DNA of 64,000 nt from Micromonospora sp. WMMD1128 (GTDB lineage Bacteria; Actinomycetota; Actinomycetes; Mycobacteriales; Micromonosporaceae). The DNA lies in assembly GCF_027497235.1 (NCBI RefSeq), contig NZ_CP114902.1, positions 2,307,501-2,371,500 of the forward strand, read 5' to 3'. The position numbers and the translations under genes are program-made. Below, piece after piece: positions 17,487-25,685 of the stretch (position 1 is the stretch's first letter; each line of letters begins with the position of its first letter). The notes beneath the pieces are model-generated. The model was not told the origin of the DNA. It searched no databases and was given only the letters and a program-made list of their open reading frames with translations.

Positions 17487-18533
17487 GTGAAGGGCAACCA
17501 CTTCATCTTCGACAACGCCATCCACATGTACAAGCTCACCGAGGACAACTACGACGAGACGTACGGCGGTGGCCGCAAGTCGACGAACGCCCTGGTGGAG
17601 TACGCGAAGAAGTACTCGAAGCCGGGTTTCCCCTACGACGACATCTCCGACCGGGAGCTCTCCGTCGAGGACGCCTACCGCCTCATCTTCGAGGAGTCCG
17701 ACACCGACATCGCCATGGCGCAGACGGTGCCGAGCCACGGCGGCTGGAAGCTCGGCTTCTCCCCGGCGGAGAACAACTACAAGCTGAAGGAGGCATATCC
17801 CGACCGGGTGCTCTTCTGCGGCGGCGTCGACCCGATCACGCACGGGCGGTACGGCGCCGTCACCGAGGCGATCCGGCAGATCCGGGAGTGGGGCGCGGTC
17901 AGCTTCAAGTTCTACCAGGCCCACTCCGGCGGCGTGTCCTGGCGCATCGACGACCCCGACGTGGCGTATCCGATCTGGGAGGCGTGCCTGGAGCACGGGG
18001 TGACGAACGTGCAGTTCCACAAGGGGCTGGCGTTCAACACCCAGCACATCGCCGACCTGGCCCCCTACGACCTGGAGCGCGCGGCCCAGGACTTCCCGGA
18101 GATGAACTTCATCGTCCACCACCTCGGCGAGCCGTTCATCGACGAGACCATCAACATCGCCTCGCGCTACGAGAACATCCACCTGGCGCTGACCGCCTGG
18201 ATCAACCAGTACCCGGTCGCGCCCCGCGCGGCGCTGCACGCGATCGGCAAGTGTCTGCTCCACGTCGGCCCGGACCGGCTGCTCTGGGGCTCGGAGGCGT
18301 TCGTCTGGCCCAAGGTGCAGGCGTACATCGACCTGTTCGCGGACATGACGATGCCGGAGGACCTACAGGACGGCTACGGCTACCCCGAGTTGACCGACGA
18401 GGTCAAGGACAAGATCTTCGGTCGCAACTTCGCCCGGCTGATGGGGATCGACATCGAGGCGAAGACCGAGGCCCTGTACGGCGCCGGGGCCGCCACCCCG
18501 GCCCACAAGGCGGTGCGCCGTGGCCGCCGCTGA
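17487..18533 (+). CDS. Amidohydrolase-family (ACMSD-like) protein with unusual metal site
   Basis: A 348-residue TIM-barrel protein of the amidohydrolase-2 group, which includes decarboxylases and lactone hydrolases. The conserved late elements are recognisable: FIVHHLGEPF, LLWGSEAFVW and NFARLMGID at the C-terminus. The early D-x-H-x-H metal motif is replaced by FDNAIHMYK, and the late GSD motif by GSE, so metal binding and reaction may differ from the family norm. GTG 17487 has GAGAGGGG about seven bases upstream. Lower G+C than its neighbours in the first 150 bases reflects Lys/Asn/Tyr-rich sequence. Overlaps the NifU-like gene by 14 bases. Confidence 0.72.
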   Translation: MKGNHFIFDNAIHMYKLTEDNYDETYGGGRKSTNALVEYAKKYSKPGFPYDDISDRELSVEDAYRLIFEESDTDIAMAQTVPSHGGWKLGFSPAENNYKLKEAYPDRVLFCGGVDPITHGRYGAVTEAIRQIREWGAVSFKFYQAHSGGVSWRIDDPDVAYPIWEACLEHGVTNVQFHKGLAFNTQHIADLAPYDLERAAQDFPEMNFIVHHLGEPFIDETINIASRYENIHLALTAWINQYPVAPRAALHAIGKCLLHVGPDRLLWGSEAFVWPKVQAYIDLFADMTMPEDLQDGYGYPELTDEVKDKIFGRNFARLMGIDIEAKTEALYGAGAATPAHKAVRRGRR

Positions 18534-18837
18534 CCTGAGCCGTGCGGCCGACCAGGCGTTGGAGGGGAAGGTCCGGCAGCTCGTCGAGGCGCACGGCGGC
18601 GGCATCACCGTCGCGGTCGACGACGCGGGCGACGCCCGGGTCAGCTTCAAGGGCCGGTGTCGGGCGTGTCCGTCCGCCCCGGTCACCATGGGCGCGCTGG
18701 TGCGCCCGGCGTTGTTGCAGGTCGAGGGCGTCCGCTCGGTGTCCCGGGAGGGCGGCGTGTCCCGCTTCGCCGAGGAGCGGATCGCCCGCATGTTCGGCAT
18801 CAGCAGCCATCGTCCGGACGAGGAGGAGCAGTCATGA
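18520..18837 (+). CDS. NifU C-terminal-domain (Nfu-like) protein
   Basis: A 105-residue protein with the Nfu-type fold: VRQLVEAHGGGITV, then Cys47-x-x-Cys50 in CRACPSAPVTMG, which in relatives holds a 4Fe-4S cluster for delivery to client enzymes. It has no partner scaffold gene nearby. Its place inside a CoA-dependent catabolic operon (14-base overlap upstream, ATGA overlap downstream) suggests it serves or is part of an enzyme of this pathway rather than general cluster assembly; this is inference. Confidence 0.8.
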   Translation: MAAADLSRAADQALEGKVRQLVEAHGGGITVAVDDAGDARVSFKGRCRACPSAPVTMGALVRPALLQVEGVRSVSREGGVSRFAEERIARMFGISSHRPDEEEQS

Positions 18838-19352
18838 GTGGTCGCACCGGTCGGGCCCCGCGCCGCAACGGATATCGCCGGCGGGATCCGTTCCTGCCGT
18901 ACCAGGACGAGGCGCCGACGTCGTCCGTGCCGTCCACCGTGGTCAACCGGCCGACGATCGCGCACGCGGCGGCCCGCGCCGCGCTCGACGCCGCGGTGGC
19001 GCGGGCCGAGTCGATGGGGCTTCCGGTCACGGTCGCGATCTGTGACGAGAGCGGGGTGCTGAAGGCGTACCAGCGGATGGACGGCGCCCCGCTGGTCACC
19101 GTGCAGCTCGCCCAGGACAAGGCGTACACCGCGGTCGGCTTCGGGCTGAGCAGCGACGGATGGTACGACTTCATCAAGGACGACGGGCCGCTCGCCATGG
19201 GGGCGCCCGCCGGCATCGACCGGCTGGTCACGTTCGGCGGCGGTTTCCCGATCCGGGTCGACGGAGCGGTCGTGGGCGCGATCGGGGTCAGCGGCGGCCA
19301 CTACACCCAGGACATGGAGGTCGCCGAGGCCGGTCTGGCGGTGCTCGGGTGA
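18834..19352 (+). CDS. GlcG/HbpS-like (haem-degrading-family) protein
   Basis: A 172-residue protein of the GlcG/HbpS/PduO-C fold (Pfam Haem_degrading). The domain starts around residue 45 (TIAHAAARAALDAAVARAESMG) and shows VAICDESGVLKAYQRMDGAP, QDKAYTAVGFGLS and the glycine-rich GGFPIRVDGAVVGAIGVSGG. The first 40 residues are basic and unstructured with no signal peptide. Such proteins accompany many carboxylate catabolic operons, but a firm role is lacking. ATG 18834 overlaps the NifU-like stop. Confidence 0.82.
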   Translation: MSGRTGRAPRRNGYRRRDPFLPYQDEAPTSSVPSTVVNRPTIAHAAARAALDAAVARAESMGLPVTVAICDESGVLKAYQRMDGAPLVTVQLAQDKAYTAVGFGLSSDGWYDFIKDDGPLAMGAPAGIDRLVTFGGGFPIRVDGAVVGAIGVSGGHYTQDMEVAEAGLAVLG

Positions 19353-20107
19353 CGGCGGCCGTGGACCGGTCCGAGGTCGGCCTGGAGGTCGTCGACGGCG
19401 TCGCGGTCATCACGCTCGACGCGCCGCGGCGTCGCAACGCGCTCACCCTCGCGATGGCGCGTGAGCTGGTGGAGACGGTCGCGCGGGTCGACGCCGACCC
19501 GCGGGTGCGCGCCGCCGTGGTGCGCGGCGGCGGCGGGCACTTCTGCGCCGGAGCGCACCGGGCCCTGCTCGACGACGTGGCGGAGGATCCCGCGGACCCC
19601 CGTCGCTACGCCGACCTCGGCGTCGTCTACGAGTCGTTCCACCGGCTGGGTCGGCTCGGCGTCCCGGTCGTCGCGGCGGTCCGCGGCGCCGCCGTCGGCG
19701 CCGGAGTCAACCTGCTGCTCGCCGCGGACGTCCGGGTCGTGGCCGAGAACGCTCGCATCGTCGCGGGTTTCGGCGCGATCGGGTTGCATCCCGGCGGCGG
19801 GCACCTGCTGCTCGCGGCCACCGCGCTCGGTCGTTCCGGCGCGGCTGCCATGACACTGCTCAACCAGGAGATCGACGGACGGCGCGCGGCGCAGGCCGGA
19901 CTGGCCTGGGAGTGCGTCGCCGACGACGAGGTGGACGCGCGGGCCCTGGCCCTGGCCGCGCAAGCCCCGGCCGACCCGGAGCTGAGCCGCCAGATCACCG
20001 CGTCCTTCCGCCGCTCGGCCGGCCCCGGCGCCGACGCGTGGGAGCAGGCGATGCAGGCGGAGCGGGCCGCGCAGATGTGGTCGCTGCGCCGGCGGGCCGT
20101 GCGGTGA
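19349..20107 (+). CDS. Enoyl-CoA hydratase/isomerase-family protein
   Basis: Crotonase-fold protein of 252 residues that hydrates or isomerises an enoyl-CoA. The oxyanion-hole segments are present: GGGGHFCAGAHRALL (first) and AAVRGAAVGAGVNLLLAADV (second). The usual catalytic Glu positions fall in the FGAIGLHPGGG region, where the canonical acidic residues are not obvious, so it may act as an isomerase or C-C hydrolase rather than a hydratase. GTG 19349 overlaps the preceding stop. Confidence 0.83.
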   Translation: MTAAVDRSEVGLEVVDGVAVITLDAPRRRNALTLAMARELVETVARVDADPRVRAAVVRGGGGHFCAGAHRALLDDVAEDPADPRRYADLGVVYESFHRLGRLGVPVVAAVRGAAVGAGVNLLLAADVRVVAENARIVAGFGAIGLHPGGGHLLLAATALGRSGAAAMTLLNQEIDGRRAAQAGLAWECVADDEVDARALALAAQAPADPELSRQITASFRRSAGPGADAWEQAMQAERAAQMWSLRRRAVR

Positions 20108-21240
20108 GCGGCCCGCTGCACGGCGTACGGGTGCTGGATCTGACCAGTACCTTCTCCGGTCCGTACTGCACCCTCATGCTCGCCGACCTGGGCGCCGACG
20201 TGGTCAAGATCGAGCCACCCGGCGGCGACATCGCCCGGCACCTCGGCGCCAGCACCGTGCCGGGCATGGCAGCGGTGTTCCTGAACATGAACCGGGGCAA
20301 GCGCAGTGTCGTGCTCGACCTCGGGACGCCGGAGGGGCGGGCGGAACTGGCCCGGCTCGTGCCGACCGCCGACGTGCTCGTGCACAACATGCGGCCCGGC
20401 GCGGCCGAGCGCCTCGGCCTGTCCTACCCGGACTGCGCGGGTCTGCACCCCGGGCTGGTCTACTGCGCGATCCCCGGGTTCAGCGGCGACAGCCCGCACG
20501 CCGACCGCCCGGCCTACGACGACATCATCCAGGGCGCCTCCGGCCTGGCCGCGCTCCAGAGCATCAACCAGGACGAGCCCGGGTACGTCGTCACCCCGGT
20601 CGCGGACAAGCTCGCCGGTCTCACCGCCGTCGTCGGGGTGCTCGCCGCGCTGCGCCACCGGGACGAGACCGGTCAGGGACAGCGGGTCGAGGTCCCGATG
20701 TTCGACACCATGTTCGCCTTCGGCCTGCTCGAACAACTCGACGGCTGGACGTTCGAGCCACCCGTCGCGCCGCCGGTCTATCCGCGGACGGCCGCCGCCA
20801 ACCGCCGCCCGTACCGCACCCGTGACGGGCACCTCTGCGTCATGATCTACACCGAGCGTCAGTGGCGGCGGTTCCTCGACCGGGCCGGTCGCGGCGCGGT
20901 GCTTGACGATCCGCGCTTCAACACCGTCGGCAGGCGGATCGCCAATGCCGATGCGCTGTACGGCATCGTCGCCGAGATCATGAGCACCAGATCCACCGAC
21001 GAGTGGCTCGCGATCCTCGACCACCTCGACGTGCCGTGCGCGCCGCTGGCCCGCTACGAGGAGCTGTTACGGGACCCGGATCTCGCCGCCCGTGGTGTCG
21101 TCTCGCTCGTCGACCACCCGGCTGTCGGGACGCTGCGCAGCATCGCCGCACCCATCAACCTGTCCGCCACCCCGCTCGCGCCGTACCGTCCCGCGCCGAT
21201 GCTGGGTGAGCACCAGGCGGACGTTCTGGGTACGCCGTGA
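20104..21240 (+). CDS. Family III (CaiB/BaiF) CoA-transferase
   Basis: Second CoA-transferase of the island, 378 residues, with GVRVLDLTSTFSGPYCTLML, LGADVVKIEPPGGD, and the segment RPAYDDIIQGASGLA that carries the family's catalytic-Asp region. It differs clearly from the copy at 12.9-14.1 kb, so the two probably handle different intermediates or form a heteromer. GTGA overlap with the hydratase gene upstream and with the acyl-CoA dehydrogenase downstream. Confidence 0.9.
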   Translation: MSGPLHGVRVLDLTSTFSGPYCTLMLADLGADVVKIEPPGGDIARHLGASTVPGMAAVFLNMNRGKRSVVLDLGTPEGRAELARLVPTADVLVHNMRPGAAERLGLSYPDCAGLHPGLVYCAIPGFSGDSPHADRPAYDDIIQGASGLAALQSINQDEPGYVVTPVADKLAGLTAVVGVLAALRHRDETGQGQRVEVPMFDTMFAFGLLEQLDGWTFEPPVAPPVYPRTAAANRRPYRTRDGHLCVMIYTERQWRRFLDRAGRGAVLDDPRFNTVGRRIANADALYGIVAEIMSTRSTDEWLAILDHLDVPCAPLARYEELLRDPDLAARGVVSLVDHPAVGTLRSIAAPINLSATPLAPYRPAPMLGEHQADVLGTP

Positions 21241-22340
21241 CGTCCGTCGAACGGGCCGAGATCCGGCACCAGTTGGAGCGGTGGCGGCGCGCGGGCCGCT
21301 TCGAGCCGCGCTGCGACTCGTGGCTGCTCGGGTACGACGAGGAGTTCAGCCGGTTGCTCGCCGCCCACGGCTGGATCGGGCTCACCTGGGAGCCACGGTA
21401 CGGCGGGCACGGTCGTGGCTTCGTCGACCGGTTCGTGCTCACCGAGGAACTGCTGCGGGCCGGCGCCCCGGTCGCCGCGCACTGGATCGCCGACCGGCAG
21501 ATCGGTCCGGCCGTGGCGCGGTGGGGCACCGAGGAGCTGAAGGCGGACGTCCTGCCCCGGATCGCCGCCGGCGAGGCGCGGTTCTGCCTCGGCATGAGCG
21601 AACCCGAGGCGGGCTCCGACCTCGCCGCCGTGCGTACCCGCGCCGAGCGGGTCCCCGGCGGTTGGGCGCTGACCGGGCAGAAGGTGTGGTCCAGTCACGC
21701 CCACCGGGCCACCCATGCCTACGTCCTGGCCCGCACCGGTGGCACACCGACCGGTCCGGCCCGGCACGAGGGGCTGACCGAGTTCGTCCTCGACCTCGAC
21801 CAGCCGGGCGTCACCGTCCGGCCGATCCCGGATCTGCGCGGTCCGGGTCACTTCTGCGAGGTCTTCCTCGACGGTGCCGTCGTGCCCGACGCCTGGGTGC
21901 TCGGCGTCGTCGGCAACGGCTGGTCCCAGGTGACCGACCAGCTCTCGTTCGAGCGGGGCGGGCCCGAGCGCGTCCTGAGCACGTACCCCCTGCTGCGCCT
22001 GATGCTCGCCGCCGCCGGCAACGGGGGGTGCGGCGAACTCGTCGCCCGGCTCACCGCGCTGCGGGCCCTCGGCCGGCAGGTGGCGGCGCGGATGGACGCG
22101 GGGGAGGCGCCGGTCGCCGCCGCCGCGACGCTCAAGCTGCTCGGCAACCGGTTCGAGGCCGACGTCATCGAGGCGGCTCGCGGACTGACCCGTGCCGAGG
22201 TGGGCGCGGCGGCATGGCCCCGGTTCGTCGCGATGCTCGCGGACGCGCAGCTGTCCGCGCCCGGTTTCACGCTGCGCGGCGGCACGACGGAGGTGCTCGG
22301 AGTGCTCGTCGCCCGGGCCGCCCTGAAGGAGGCGCGATGA
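21237..22340 (+). CDS. Acyl-CoA dehydrogenase (large partner)
   Basis: FAD-dependent dehydrogenase of 367 residues oxidising an acyl-CoA to the enoyl-CoA. The flavin-contacting FCLGMSEPEAGSDLAAVRTR and VWSSHAHRATHAYVLART blocks are present, as is the C-terminal LRGGTTEVLGVLVAR. It overlaps by 4 bases the next gene, a shorter acyl-CoA dehydrogenase; adjacent unlike pairs in actinobacteria form alpha2-beta2 heterotetramers with FAD bound between subunits. Confidence 0.9.
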   Translation: MTSVERAEIRHQLERWRRAGRFEPRCDSWLLGYDEEFSRLLAAHGWIGLTWEPRYGGHGRGFVDRFVLTEELLRAGAPVAAHWIADRQIGPAVARWGTEELKADVLPRIAAGEARFCLGMSEPEAGSDLAAVRTRAERVPGGWALTGQKVWSSHAHRATHAYVLARTGGTPTGPARHEGLTEFVLDLDQPGVTVRPIPDLRGPGHFCEVFLDGAVVPDAWVLGVVGNGWSQVTDQLSFERGGPERVLSTYPLLRLMLAAAGNGGCGELVARLTALRALGRQVAARMDAGEAPVAAAATLKLLGNRFEADVIEAARGLTRAEVGAAAWPRFVAMLADAQLSAPGFTLRGGTTEVLGVLVARAALKEAR

Positions 22341-23215
22341 CGTCGACGGCCGATCCGGTGGCGGACGCCGCGGTGGCGCGGCTGCGCACCGCCGTGGACA
22401 TGGCCGCGGTGTGGCGCATCACCCGGGAGGAACAGTGGCACCTGCTGGCCGTGGCCGAGACCGACGGTGGGTACGGGGGATCGCTCGCCGACCTCGCCGC
22501 TGTCGTACGGGCCATCGCCGCCGCCGGGCTGTCGGCCCCGGTGCCGGAGCTGTACGCCGGGGCGCTGGGCGGCGCCGTCGGGGTGGCACTGCCGATCGGG
22601 CCGGGGGAGGCGCTGACGCCGTGGGGGCGCTGGTGCGCCGATGTGCTCGTGCTCGACGGAAGCGACGCCGTGGTGCCGGTTCGGGACCTGCGGGAGGGGC
22701 GGAACATCGCGGGGGAGCCGGTCGACGAGATGGCCGTACCTGCCTCGGGTCAGGCGGGCGGGTCGGTGCTGGCGCGTTGGCGGGTGTTGCACACCGCACG
22801 GCTGGCCGGGGCGATCGAGGCGGCGGTGGGGCGTACCGCCTCCTACGCGGAGACCCGGGTGCAGTTCGGCCGACCGATCGCCCGCTTCCAGGCCGTGGCG
22901 TCACTCGTGGCCGAGGCGCACGCCCAGTCGGTGCTCACGGCGGCCGTGCTCGACCGTGCGCTGACCGAGACGGATGACCCGGCCTCGGTGCTGAGCGCGC
23001 ACGCGGTCGCGGCGCGGGCCGCCGGTGTCGTCGCGCGGATCGCGCACCAGGTGCACGGGGCGATCGGCGTGACGCAGGAACTGGGGCTGGAGCGGCTGAC
23101 CCGGCGACTGTGGGCGTGGCGGGACCTGTGGCAGCCCGAGTTCGCGGTCGAGCGCGTCCTCACGGCCGGCGTGGCCGCGCGCGGGGAAGACTACTTCTGG
23201 AGTGCTGATGGATGA
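22337..23215 (+). CDS. Acyl-CoA dehydrogenase (small partner)
   Basis: A 292-residue acyl-CoA-dehydrogenase-fold protein, shorter than the 360-400 residues of single-subunit enzymes. The C-terminal domain is clear: ETRVQFGRPIARFQAV and HQVHGAIGVTQELGLERLTR. The N-terminal part is reduced and lacks the flavin-binding block seen in its neighbour, which fits a heteromeric enzyme in which the two subunits complete each other's active site. ATG 22337 overlaps the partner's stop. Confidence 0.88.
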   Translation: MTSTADPVADAAVARLRTAVDMAAVWRITREEQWHLLAVAETDGGYGGSLADLAAVVRAIAAAGLSAPVPELYAGALGGAVGVALPIGPGEALTPWGRWCADVLVLDGSDAVVPVRDLREGRNIAGEPVDEMAVPASGQAGGSVLARWRVLHTARLAGAIEAAVGRTASYAETRVQFGRPIARFQAVASLVAEAHAQSVLTAAVLDRALTETDDPASVLSAHAVAARAAGVVARIAHQVHGAIGVTQELGLERLTRRLWAWRDLWQPEFAVERVLTAGVAARGEDYFWSADG

Positions 23216-23981
23216 CTCGTTGACCGGCCGGACGGCCGTCGTGACCGGAGCCGGTTCCGGTATCGGCCTCGAGATCGCGCAGAGGTTCGCCGGCGAGGGC
23301 TGTCACCTCGTGGTCGCCGACCTGGACCCGTCCGCGTGTGAGCGGTTACCCGGCGTCACGGTGGTTGCCGCCGACCTGGGTACGGCGGAGGGCGTGCGAC
23401 GTGTCACCGACGCCGCCGCCACCGCCTTCACCGGAGTCGACATCCTGGTGAACAACGTGGCCGTGGCACCGTATCGCGACTCGTTCACCGCTATCGACGA
23501 CGCGGCGTGGCAGCGCACGTGGGAGATCAACGTGATGTCGTGCGTACGCCTCTGCCGAGCGATCGTCCCGAGGATGGCCGAGCGCGGCGGCGGCAGCGTC
23601 GTGAACATCGGCTCCGAGGCCGCCCGGCACCCCAAGCCGTACCTGGTCGACTACGCGGTGAGCAAGGCCGCGCTGCTGGCCCTGGCCAAGGCGCTGTCGA
23701 TGGAGTACGGCCCGGCGGGGGTCCGGGTCAACACGGTGGCGCCGGGTCCGACCCGCACGTCGACCATGGAGGTCTTCCTCGCCTCGCTCGCACAGCGGCT
23801 CGGCATCGACACCGAGGCGGCGGCGGACCACTTCGTGCACGAGATGCGCCGGCTGGCGCTGGGCCGGATGAACGAGCCGGCGGACGTCGCCGCCGTGGTG
23901 CGTTTCCTCGCCGGCCCGGCCTCCCGCCAGGTGACCGGCGCCGAGTACTCCGTCAACGCGGGCTCGACGGCGTCGATCTAG
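23208..23981 (+). CDS. SDR-family oxidoreductase
   Basis: Short-chain dehydrogenase of 257 residues. NAD(P)-binding VTGAGSGIG lies near residue 11, the NNVAV motif replaces the common NNAG, and the catalytic Ser and Tyr-x-x-x-Lys are in NIGSEAARHPKPYLVDYAVSK. The acidic residue after strand 2 (VVADLD) favours NAD. ATG 23208 has GGAG seven bases upstream and overlaps the dehydrogenase stop by 8 bases. Probably the 3-hydroxyacyl-CoA or ring-alcohol dehydrogenase of the island; it is the last gene before a strong terminator. Confidence 0.88.
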   Translation: MDDSLTGRTAVVTGAGSGIGLEIAQRFAGEGCHLVVADLDPSACERLPGVTVVAADLGTAEGVRRVTDAAATAFTGVDILVNNVAVAPYRDSFTAIDDAAWQRTWEINVMSCVRLCRAIVPRMAERGGGSVVNIGSEAARHPKPYLVDYAVSKAALLALAKALSMEYGPAGVRVNTVAPGPTRTSTMEVFLASLAQRLGIDTEAAADHFVHEMRRLALGRMNEPADVAAVVRFLAGPASRQVTGAEYSVNAGSTASI

Positions 23982-23986
23982 GGCCT

Positions 23987-24019
23987 GGCGCGACGGGGGC
24001 CGCCGGCCCCCGTCGCGCC
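23987..24019. terminator. Bidirectional hairpin terminator
   Basis: GGCGCGACGGGGGCC and its exact complement form a 15-bp stem with a GCC loop, six bases after the SDR stop and eleven before the stop of the convergent glucanase gene. No U-tract, as common in actinobacteria. It closes the catabolic operon on the left and the glucanase gene on the right. Confidence 0.85.
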
Positions 24020-24029
24020 TGCCGTCGGG

Positions 24030-25616
24030 TCAGCCCTTGCGCCACTTCTGGCCGGTGGTGCCGTTGCAGTCCCACAACTGGAGCCGGGCCCCGTCGGCGG
24101 TGTTGCGGTCCTTGATGTCGACGCACCTGTTGGCCTGGGGGTTGACCAGGTCACCGGCGGCGGTGAGGGTGAACTGCTGGGCGCCGGTGCCGTTGCAGGC
24201 GTAGAGCTGGACGGTCGCGCCGTTGGCGGTCGAGCCGCCGTCGACGTCCATGCACTTGCCGTTCTGGCTGCGCAGCGCCGAACCGCTGAACGTCCACTTC
24301 TGCGCGTTGGTGTTGTTGCAGTTCCACATCTGCAGCGGGGCGCGGTCGACGAAGTTCGAGCTGGGCACGTCGACGCACTTGTTGTTGAGGCTGCTGACAA
24401 GCGCGGTCGCGGTGCTCGTCGAGCCGCCGCCGAACGGGCTGAGGATCAGCCCGGCGGAGCGGGGGTCGCCGTCGTGCACGAGCGACTCGAACGCGCCGAC
24501 GTCGTCGAAGGCGAACGCGTACGCCTTGCCGTCGGCCATGTTGGCGTGGATCAGCCGGGCGTACTGGTTGGTGGGGGAGTTGCGGTAGAAGGCGGCGGCG
24601 TCGGTGCTGGGCTGGGTGTCGACGGTGCCGAGCGTGCCGCGGTTCAGCGCCGCGCAGAGCGTACGCGAGATCGGGCCGACCACCTGGTCGTTCGGCGCGG
24701 GCAGGTCGCCGTCGCAGCCCCACACGCTCGCCGACGAGGGCCGCTTGAACGAGGCGACCACCTGACCGCTGCCGTTGGTGAAGGTCATGGTGGTGCCCGA
24801 GGTGCGGCCGTAGTAGCGGACGGACGGCTGGTCGGCGAAGGGCGCCACGGTGAGCGTCTTCGTGGTGTACGCGTTCCAGGCGGCGGCGATGTAGGAGTCG
24901 AGGTAGGTGGCGCTGAGCAGGCCGGCGCCGGCCGCCTTGCCCGGGGCGAGCACCCGCAACACGGTGCCGTCCGAGCGGGTCTGGACCGTGTTGGCCCAGC
25001 CGGACTGGGCCCGGATCCCGTCGATGACCGCGTTGCGCCCGTTCGCCACCACGTCGCCGGTCCGCCGGGTGACGCCGTTGGATCCGGTCACGGTCACCGC
25101 GTGCGGCACCGCGAACATGTCGACCTGCGAGCTGTTCAGCCACAGGCCCGAGTCGTTGTAGGTGAACTCGCTCCAGTCGAAGAGGATGTCGCGGTTGGCG
25201 TCGCCGGCCGCCCACGGCGCGGGCTGCACGAGGCCGTCGGGCGTGAGGAGGAACTTCAGCTTCTGCCCGAGCGCGAAGTAGACGCGGCCGGAGAAGCCGC
25301 GCGGGAACTGGAGGGTGGTGCTGCCGCCGTTGCCGGGGCCGGGGATGGAGGCGTCCGGCGCCGGCGACGGCGGGATCTGCCCGCCGGTCCAGGCCACGAA
25401 CGCGCCGGACGCGGTCACGTAGCCGAGCCGGCCGGTGGACAGTTGGGTGCCGATGACGTACAGGTGCACGGCGTCGGCGCGGCCGGTGGTGTTGGTGACG
25501 GTGACGGGCAGCAGGCTCGGGCCGATCGCCTGCGCGGGCGCGGCGAGGGGCGGGCCGCTGCCAAGTGCGACGAGCAGGGTTGACGCGGCGGCGAGCAGCC
25601 GTTTCCGAAGACGCAT
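24030..25616 (-). CDS. Secreted GH64 beta-1,3-glucanase with C-terminal ricin-type lectin domain
   Basis: A 528-residue secreted enzyme: signal peptide MRLRKRLLAAASTLLVALGS ending at APAQA, then a GH64 laminaripentaose-producing beta-1,3-glucanase domain (about residues 32-395, starting LLPVTVTNTTGRADAVHLYV and containing IFDWSEF-like ILFDWSEFTYND), and a C-terminal beta-trefoil (about 400-528) with QxW-type repeats ending NAQKWTF, AQQFTL and GQKWRKG. It would attack fungal or algal 1,3-glucan. A CebR-like operator lies 30 bases upstream of the start. Transcribed convergently with the catabolic island. Confidence 0.9.
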   Translation of the reverse strand: MRLRKRLLAAASTLLVALGSGPPLAAPAQAIGPSLLPVTVTNTTGRADAVHLYVIGTQLSTGRLGYVTASGAFVAWTGGQIPPSPAPDASIPGPGNGGSTTLQFPRGFSGRVYFALGQKLKFLLTPDGLVQPAPWAAGDANRDILFDWSEFTYNDSGLWLNSSQVDMFAVPHAVTVTGSNGVTRRTGDVVANGRNAVIDGIRAQSGWANTVQTRSDGTVLRVLAPGKAAGAGLLSATYLDSYIAAAWNAYTTKTLTVAPFADQPSVRYYGRTSGTTMTFTNGSGQVVASFKRPSSASVWGCDGDLPAPNDQVVGPISRTLCAALNRGTLGTVDTQPSTDAAAFYRNSPTNQYARLIHANMADGKAYAFAFDDVGAFESLVHDGDPRSAGLILSPFGGGSTSTATALVSSLNNKCVDVPSSNFVDRAPLQMWNCNNTNAQKWTFSGSALRSQNGKCMDVDGGSTANGATVQLYACNGTGAQQFTLTAAGDLVNPQANRCVDIKDRNTADGARLQLWDCNGTTGQKWRKG

Positions 25617-25646
25617 GGGACACCTCGTTGGTGGCGGAGAGCGGCG

Positions 25647-25658
25647 GAGAGCGCTCTC
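25647..25658. promoter_or_regulatory. CebR-like operator of the glucanase gene
   Basis: GAGAGCGCTCTC is a perfect 12-bp palindrome 31 bases before the GH64 start. It resembles the GAGCGCTC core of sites bound by CebR-type LacI repressors of Streptomyces, which sense cello- or laminari-oligosaccharides. An inverted GGAAAC...GTTTCC pair follows at 25672-25698 near the presumed promoter. Confidence 0.55.
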
Positions 25659-25685
25659 TCAGCGTCTATCTGGAAACAAAGTTTG

